The notes under the pieces: model-generated | Told to the model about the DNA's origin: nothing | The model's input: the letters and a program-made list of their open reading frames with translations, nothing else | The model's database searches: none | Position numbers and translations under genes: made by a program | Shown here: one piece after another, positions 57,655-64,000 of the stretch | Layout: each line of letters starts with the position of its first letter | Numbering within the stretch: the first letter of the stretch is position 1 | Assembly (NCBI RefSeq): GCF_008831285.2 | Contig: NW_022204507.1 | Coordinates: 4,856,174-4,920,173, forward strand | DNA length: 64,000 bases | Reading direction: 5' to 3' | Source of the DNA: Nymphaea colorata | Taxonomy: Eukaryota > Streptophyta > Magnoliopsida > Nymphaeales > Nymphaeaceae

Positions 57655-58191
57655 GTGGTGGTGGACGTGGCAAGTTGGGCTTGTGATGATGCACAACAGG
57701 TTGATGCATTGTTTGGAGGGGTCAAAAGAGGCATTGATTTATTTTTCTATAGTCCTGCCCAGATGTTGGCAAGGGAATTTTCCTCTTGTCCCAAAAACTC
57801 TTTATATGGTTAGATTTCTTTTGCACCGGTACAAATTGTTCCAAAAAAGGGTCAAATTGAGCGCTTCAATTTGGTTGTTAAATCCTTGAAAAGTAGGTAC
57901 TCAGAAGCAATCATTTAAATGTGTTTTCTTAATTAGTGAGGTGATATTAGTATGCTAGCAACAGTATTTACATGGTAGAAGTGATTCACCTTTCATTTTT
58001 CAGGCAAATTTTCTACTCGCATCTTAGCTTGAGTTTGAATTAATTGTGATAAAATTAATGTTGCTCATAAGGTGATTACATTTTACAGTCGAGGTACTAA
58101 TTCTTGGACGCCAGGCGACGTGGTTGTAGAGCTCAAGGATATAGATGCATATCTGAGAGACATGGAGCAATCAACATGGTGGACTAATTAA
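57655..58191 (+). pseudogene. Two-exon gene-like ORF, unidentified
   Basis: The frame from 57,655 reads VVVDVASWACDDAQQVDALF, then LFFYSPAQMLAREF, meets one TAG at 57,811, and goes on as ISFAPVQIVPKKGQIERF, then NLVVKSLKS to a donor AG|GTACTC at 57,896. An acceptor TTTTACAG at 58,088 restores the same frame: RGTNSWTPGDVVVELKD, then AYLRDMEQSTWWTN and TAA at 58,189-58,191. The phase fits across the predicted 192-bp intron. It looks like the 3' end of a real gene with one nonsense codon, lying just outside the copia complex. I cannot name the family. Confidence 0.35.
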
Positions 58192-58543
58192 ATGACATGT
58201 TGATAGCTTATGTGGAGCAACATTATTGTTCACTTTTAATTTGTGGGACTTCAGTTTGACTGTTAGGAAATATGATCTCCGTAGTTGTGGGGCTGGGAAG
58301 ATTAATGAATTGGCTTGAGGTTCTCTGTAGTTGTGGGGCAACATTATATTTTCCTTTTTTTTTTTTGGTTTCTTTTCAAGTGTTTTTGGTGTTTATGCCA
58401 TTTTTTTTATGTCTGTGGATGGATAGGTCGCCTTGAATTTTGGTTTTCCTCATCACTTGTTTTGTTTTACGGCGTCATGTGGTTTACACAGTTTGGTCCT
58501 TTTTCACAGCGATTATACATACAATAAGGCTAGATAGCTATAG

Positions 58544-58544
<1 letters not shown>

Positions 58545-58578
<34 letters not shown>

Positions 58579-58598
58579 TGTGTGTGTGTGTGTGTGTG
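58545..58598. repeat. Compound (AT)n(GT)n microsatellite
   Basis: About 15 AT units followed by about 11 TG units. Confidence 0.9.
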
Positions 58599-59789
58599 CA
58601 TTAAGTCAGTGCGGGATCCTTAGTGCATTGCTAATCCAAAATGATATTTGCTGTGAATTTATTTATATGTTGATAATTGAGATAAGAAAAAAAAGTTAGG
58701 AATTAATGCTAGATTATTAAAATGCCATATTCTCTTTCACACTTTTCAATCGTTCCAATCATAATATATGTGCGTATGTGCTAACTGCCGAACAGCTAAA
58801 TATATATCTGCTGACTGCCGAACAGCTAAATATTGTTGCTAAAGACATTATAAACTGTAGATAAAAGTACAATAAACTGTTGCTGCGCTAATCTTCCTTA
58901 AGAAAGTGTTTTAGCAACAGTTCTCGAAAAGTTTGCCATCTGGTGTGAAAGATTGTAACCTTCGCTCATAAGTACGCGTACATTGACATGCGGACACACA
59001 CATATAAGTGCACATGCAGCATTAATTGGAAAGTTGGAAAGTGCGCAACTATATTCTTTTGTCATTTTCTTTACTCCTTCGATATGTAGCCTATGTTTTA
59101 TAGGATGCTTGTTTCAATTTTCCAAATTAAAAGTTTTATGTTGAATATTCAATGCTCAAACTAATTATAAGCTAGTACGTCCCATAAGCATTTAAATTAT
59201 TGTTCTGAAAATTTGAAGACATTTTAAAGCATATTTGTTCTGCATAAAGTTAAAAAAATCATGAACAACGACTTCCGTTGGCAAATTCTAATCCAGTGAA
59301 GGTGGCCAACTATGCAGCCCTTATGGCCTTTCATTTTCTAGGCTGGCAGCATGGGGCCAAATCAAGACGTTGAATGCCTCTGTTTTATAAAATGAAGACT
59401 TCATATGCAACTTGATGCTTATTAATTTGCTATGCTTTAGAGCAAAAAGTTGATGTTCTAGCCCGTTTGGTGTGATGGTGGCACTATGAGAAGGAAAAAC
59501 TATTAGACAGAACATTTTTACGAACATTTGGGGAGTGGGGGAAGAGGGAGACACGATTTAAGGTTTAACGTTTGGAGATGGAAGGAAGAGAGATAAAGTT
59601 GAACATTTGTGGTGAGAGAGAGAAAGTGTGTGTCTGTTCTGAAAAGGAACTTAATTAAACCACCAGGGCCTTAGTGAGAGAGGGCTACCGATTTAGTCCT
59701 GTATCGAAGCAACAGACAGGAGATGGTGAGAGAATCTTATTACAAAACAACAAGAACTGCAAACTTATGGCACAGTTGACTGGTCGGAC
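58599..59789. other. AT-rich stretch, no gene seen
   Basis: CTGCCGAACAGCTAAATAT is repeated 30 bp apart at about 58,785 and 58,815. Nothing else structured was noted and no frame carries a known motif. Confidence 0.4.
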
Positions 59790-60022
59790 AAGATCTAGAC
59801 TTGGATTAAACCTGGACCAGATTTGGACCATTAATCTTAAGTTGGATATTCAAAATCCAAATTCTGGACTTGGTTGTGGGGTGTGTGTCTAATATATATT
59901 TGGATTTTAATTTCTTTCATTCACATTCAAATCTGAGTTCATGTCTGAATCTATGACTATCCGAAAAATCAGATATGATAATGTCTAATTCAAATCCAAT
60001 CCGTTGGCATTGACATCCCAGT
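59790..60022. repeat. Copy of the ATTGACATCC-ended repeat family
   Basis: A stretch rich in GATTC/GAATC and AAATCC/GGATT motifs ends CATTGACATCCCAG at about 60,022, the same end as the insert in C3. The left limit is uncertain. Confidence 0.45.
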
Positions 60023-60593
60023 CATGTTTAGAAGTGGCTTTCCTTCGCCCTGAAGGTGGCATCAATGTGACGTATATGATTTTGGCTGAATATCTGAACA
60101 TATAGTCCGCAAATTGTAAATAATAACTACCACCAGATCGGCATCCTTTAAAACACACGGAATTTTCGATCCTTATAAAATTCACGTCTGGAGTTGAAAA
60201 CTTGACTTGAAAAGATTCGACGGTGCCCCTTCTACCATCAGCCAGCAACCCCTGTGTATATACGTCAATCGAACTGTCGGAAATTTTTCCCCAAATTGCC
60301 AGTTTTTGTTAAATTGGCACCTCGCCCTTACATATCGAAGCCAAATTTTCCCTTTTGGCAATGTCCATTGAGAAGAAGAATCGCAGAGGGAAGACATGGA
60401 CGTCGTCTTATATGCCATTATGCTCGTGCAGGCCTTGCAACGCCTCTTTGAACGGAGTTCTGATAATCCAAAAGACAACAGGGAGTTCTGTTGAGGTCTT
60501 ATTACAATTGTATGGTCTTGTTCTAGATCATCAACTCATTATCTCACAAAATAAAAGATAGTGTTATATATATTGCCATAGAGAGAAAAGTAC
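60023..60593. other. No identified gene upstream of C4
   Basis: Overlapping frames on both strands (60,182-60,478 minus; 60,254-60,561 plus) have no recognised domain. A copia LTR would be expected just left of C4, but no LTR ends or PBS could be found. Confidence 0.35.
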
Positions 60594-61181
60594 AATTAGA
60601 TTTACAATAATGCTTTTACCAAAGTACCACACAAATTTCAAATTAAGATTGTGATTAGTAAGATTAATGAAGATGCATTTTCTATATCGGCATACTACAT
60701 GAAATTCATGGCCAACTGGGATGACTTGGCCTCACATGATCCTCTTCTAGTCTTTTGGTAGGGAGCAACGAAAAAAATTTTGAAATTCAATAAAAAGAAT
60801 GGGTGGTGCAGTTTCTAAAGGGTGAAAATACTTGTCGATGGTAATTGATGTGTTCGTACTATTGTATCAAATGCCATACTCATGACCATTGCTTCAAGTT
60901 GCACAACCATCTATCAAATGTGAAGGTGTCTAAATCAAACCCTAACAAGGGATATGATGAAAATTACACAATTATTTATAATGCCACTGCAAACTTTGTT
61001 GCAACTTTGTAAACAAATTCGTTTGGTTGCAAGAAAAGTGCTACACCCTCCATCACTTCAGACAAGTACAATTGACTGTTGCAGTTGATCAAAAAATAAT
61101 CTACCATGTCTCCTGCAAGTCTAGCTAGTATATCATAGACCCATAAACCCTTAGATTATCAATAATAGAGCAAGTAATTAC

Positions 61182-61811
61182 ATGATTTGCTCCATGTCAT
61201 GTTTCAATCTTCCAGATAATGTCATCATTAATCCTAATGGAACCTCTGATGCTCTTTGTCAAGGAAACATCATCATTAATCCTCTTTTGGTTCTTAATAA
61301 TGTCTACCATACACCGCAATTCAAATTCAATTTTATTTCTACCACAAAACTGGTTGAAGCCTCAATTTTTTCTGTTTTATTTGATGTGCTTAGATGTGTT
61401 TTATATGACCTGGAAACCAAAATGAAGATTAGCTTGGGTGATGTGAGAAAAGGGCTCTATTACCTGAAAAAGCATAACAATAATTTTCAGTTTGGCCACT
61501 TTTTTTCATTTTGTTTTAGTTGTGAATGCTGGCATAAGGTATTAGGACACCCATCTAAATCTAAACACAAAATATTCCCTATTTGTGTTCAAAATATAAG
61601 ACTAAATCAAAATACTTGTGATGTTTGTTCAATTGCTAAGAAAACCAAATTACCTTCCACTTCTAGTTGTATATCAATGAAAACTGCATTTGAACTCTTA
61701 CATATTTACCTAACGGGACTTGACTCGTTCTCATTCATAACTAACTTACACTGTTTCATTGGTTATGTGGATGATCACTCTTGCATTGTTGATACTTTCT
61801 ATAAAGCATAA
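61182..61811 (+). pseudogene. C4 GAG-pre-integrase and integrase N-terminus ORF
   Basis: This 209-residue frame is the longest copia ORF in the window. It shows LNNVYHTPQFKFNFIST (normally LxxVLxxPxFxxNLIS), CWHKVLGHPSKSK and TCDVCSIAKKTKLP, which supply the His/His and Cys/Cys of the integrase zinc finger. It continues into HCFIGYVDDHSCIVDTF, where YVDDHS is the first catalytic Asp region of integrase (usually VDDFSR). The frame then ends at a TAA. Methionine 1 is not the native start; the native product is part of a polyprotein. Confidence 0.8.
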
Positions 61812-63154
61812 ATATGAAAACAAATCTACACTGTGAATTTTTTTCAAGTTTTTGAATATCAATACAAAGCTGACATCTTAAAAGTCAAGTCTGGCAGTGG
61901 CACAAAATTTTGAAACCAAGAACTTAAGGATTTTTTTTGCTCGCAAAAGGCGCATACATGAACTTAGTTGTCCCTATACATCCCAGTAGAATAGTGTTCT
62001 GAAAAAGAAACAACAATACATTTAAGATATAGCTCATTCATTAATGTTTCAAGTAAATTTATCTATGAGATTTTGGGCAAAATGTATTATAATAACAATT
62101 TGTCTTATAGATAGAACAACAACTCCAGTATTGAAAGGAAAAGAAATACTATTTTAAAGAAAACACGCTTTTACCCACTCCAACTTTTCGGTTTTCTATA
62201 CTATGAAACTGTCATCGAACCAAAACAAAATTTGATCAAAAATAAAAAGAATTATTTTTTGGAGGTAAGCTTAAACAAAAAATATAATGTATATTATTTC
62301 AATACTGATAGATGTAATCGAAAATATTCATTTTCAATCAATATAAAATCAACCTAAATTTATTTTCTTCCACCCCCATTATTGATCAAGCTGTAAAAAC
62401 AAATATGTGCCTAAAACGGAGTGTTTATGGCATTAGCAATAATAAGCAATCTCGTCCAACTACCTCTTCAAATTGCTCACAACAATGATTAAGGAAATAG
62501 CCATTGAGAGGAGGTCGTGCATCTTGTTTTCCAATTTTGTATCCTTTCAAAGGCTTTCTCTTACTCATGAACCATCTCTGCTTATTGTTTCACATTTTTC
62601 TTAACCTCAATCATATTTTGAAGTAGTAAAGCGCAAGTTCCAGCATTAATTGATGGCAGCTTAAGCTAAAGCGTTGGAGGACAGGAGAACATGGAATCTT
62701 ACAAATTGTCCACCTAGTGTTGGATCAATTGGTTGCAAGTGGGTATATAAGATGAAATATAGATGAGATGGAACTATTAAATGGTTCAAGGTACGCTTGG
62801 TGCTAAAATGACATGGACAAATAGAGGGGCTGCACTATAACGAACTGTATGCACTAGTTACCAAATTAGCATTTGTCAGATGCTTACAATTGCCACAAAA
62901 TTGAATTGGAGCCCACATCAATGAATGTCAACAATACATTATCACACGATGGTTTGCTTGAAGTTGTTCTACCTGAAGGATATCACTAACAAGAGAAAAA
63001 TAAAAGTTGTACATTGCACAAATTATCCTATAGACTCTAATAGGCTTCCCAAAACTGGTTTATCAAGTTCTCCAGTGTGCTTAGAAGCTACGGGTTTCTA
63101 TAATCAAAGGTTAATTACTTGCTGTTCACACTACCCAAAGGTGAAATGTTTATC

Positions 63155-63330
63155 ATTGTCTTGGTCTATGTAGATGACTTTATCGTTGTAAGAAACAAGG
63201 ATGAAGAGATCAACAAGTTCAAGAATTACATAAGTTTTTGCATATGAAAGATTTGGAAAAACTGAAATTTTTCTTAGGTCCTAAACTTGCAAGGAGAAAT
63301 AGGGAATTCTTTTTAGCACAAAGGAATTAC
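63155..63330 (+). pseudogene. C4 reverse transcriptase core with intact YVDD
   Basis: MFIIVLVYVDDFIVV keeps both catalytic aspartates (63,173-63,178), unlike the RTs of C1 (YVND) and C3 (YINA). The following EINKFKNYI and MKDLEKLKFFLG blocks are in neighbouring frames, so a frameshift at about 63,230 breaks the protein. Confidence 0.8.
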
Positions 63331-64000
63331 TTAAGTTTTTTGATTGACCAATGAAGAACACATACATCTGCCTAAAAATGATGGAGAAAACATTATAGAA
63401 GTTACAAAGTATATGAGATCATTGAGGAAACTAAACTACCTAACAATTACATGGTCTGACATGCTACAACATTTATTTGGAAAAACTTTGCAACAATAAT
63501 TGGGAAGCTATTTAAAGGTGGTTATACATGTAAAAAATAGTCCCAGTTAAGGATTTTCATGCCAAGTATAAATGAATTCTAGATAAAAGTCTATGTGATT
63601 TATTCTTAGGTGATTGTATTATATCTTGGAAAACAAAGAAACAGTCTATTATGTCAAGAACTTTGGTTCACATCAAATAGCATTTCATGGTTGATGCACG
63701 TTGCAAAGTAGTCTCATTGAAATCATTGCTAACTACCCAAAAGATATGTTCAAGCTTATCAGTTCATATGTATTGTGATAATCGAGCTACTCTCATCACC
63801 ACAAATCAAGTGTTCATCAATGTACAAAAGGTATAATGATTGATTGTCATTTGACACATGAGCTTATAGGTTTGTGTGCCTAAAACCATGTTCATGTAAA
63901 AAAAAATTAGGTAGCTGACATATTTATAAAAGCCATTGGCAAAACTCAGTTCTACCATCGTAACAGTAAATTGGGTTCACTTGATCTACACAACTCAGAT

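Larger units (their letters stand above)
60594..64000 (+). mobile_element. Ty1/copia element C4, truncated by window end
   Basis: A Gag piece (DAFSISAYYMKFMANW, about 60,670) is followed by a shortened zinc knuckle (CIKCHTHDHCFKLH, 60,863). The protease site is eroded to NNRASNYMICS (61,165). The GAG-pre-integrase/integrase ORF lies at 61,182-61,811. A decayed integrase end follows (SGSGTKF, 61,890), then RT (GSIGCKWVYKMKY, 62,727) with an intact VLVYVDDFIVV at 63,155-63,190, and MKDLEKLKFFLG. RNase H reaches VADIFIKAIGKTQFYHR at 63,910 and stops at the window edge. No 5' LTR is evident. Many stops and shifts occur. Confidence 0.85.

Overview
This window reads as repeat-rich intergenic DNA from a plant nuclear genome, most likely a flowering plant. 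It is AT-rich with long microsatellites. It holds Ty1/copia and Ty3/gypsy (Tat/Ogre-type) LTR retrotransposons, plant-type LINEs with DUF4283 and zf-RVT-like segments, non-autonomous hAT elements, and a fragment of the plant-specific GH2 beta-galactosidase gene. I see no bacterial, phage or organellar gene organisation, no rRNA or tRNA gene, and no CRISPR array. No intact host protein-coding gene could be supported. Nearly every open reading frame is short and is a decayed transposon piece or chance. The species cannot be fixed from the sequence.

Layout. 1-7.2 kb is AT-rich, with a few exon-like islands and a GA-rich minisatellite. 7,276-8,199 is a non-autonomous hAT element with a perfect 8-bp target duplication. 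8.45-10.8 kb is an antisense, decayed copy of a gypsy LTR, and 11,366-15,196 is a complete 3.8-kb solo LTR of the same family with 5-bp target duplications. A broken exon of a GH2 beta-galactosidase lies at 17.3-17.5 kb, then a 1.4-kb repeat (second copy at 46.4 kb). A copia remnant (19.6-21.2 kb) abuts a related gypsy LTR (to 23.8 kb) that carries a 175-bp tandem triplication. 23.8-25.1 kb is antisense copia debris.

25.16-27.18 kb and 32.31-34.40 kb are two diverged direct copies of a 2-kb unit holding a terminal-exon-like ORF; an antisense LINE lies between them. A second hAT MITE is at 35.6-36.0 kb. 36-42.7 kb is mostly featureless apart from microsatellites and an antisense copia LTR. 42.75-49.06 kb holds paired 0.87-kb repeats around a GC-rich antisense LINE and the second copy of the 1.4-kb repeat. 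49.28-57.56 kb is a nested or recombinant copia complex: one LTR family bounds it outside, another LTR family lies inside, and there are two different internal regions. 57.65-58.19 kb has a gene-like ORF of unknown identity. 60.6-64.0 kb is another copia element, cut by the window end, that keeps an intact YVDD motif.

The genes do not form a pathway. The window is a record of repeated insertion, nesting, LTR-LTR recombination and decay. I found no clearly new biological system. The best leads are the two-LTR-family copia complex, the giant solo LTR with its inverted relative, the two precisely bounded hAT elements, and the duplicated 2-kb unit of unknown nature.
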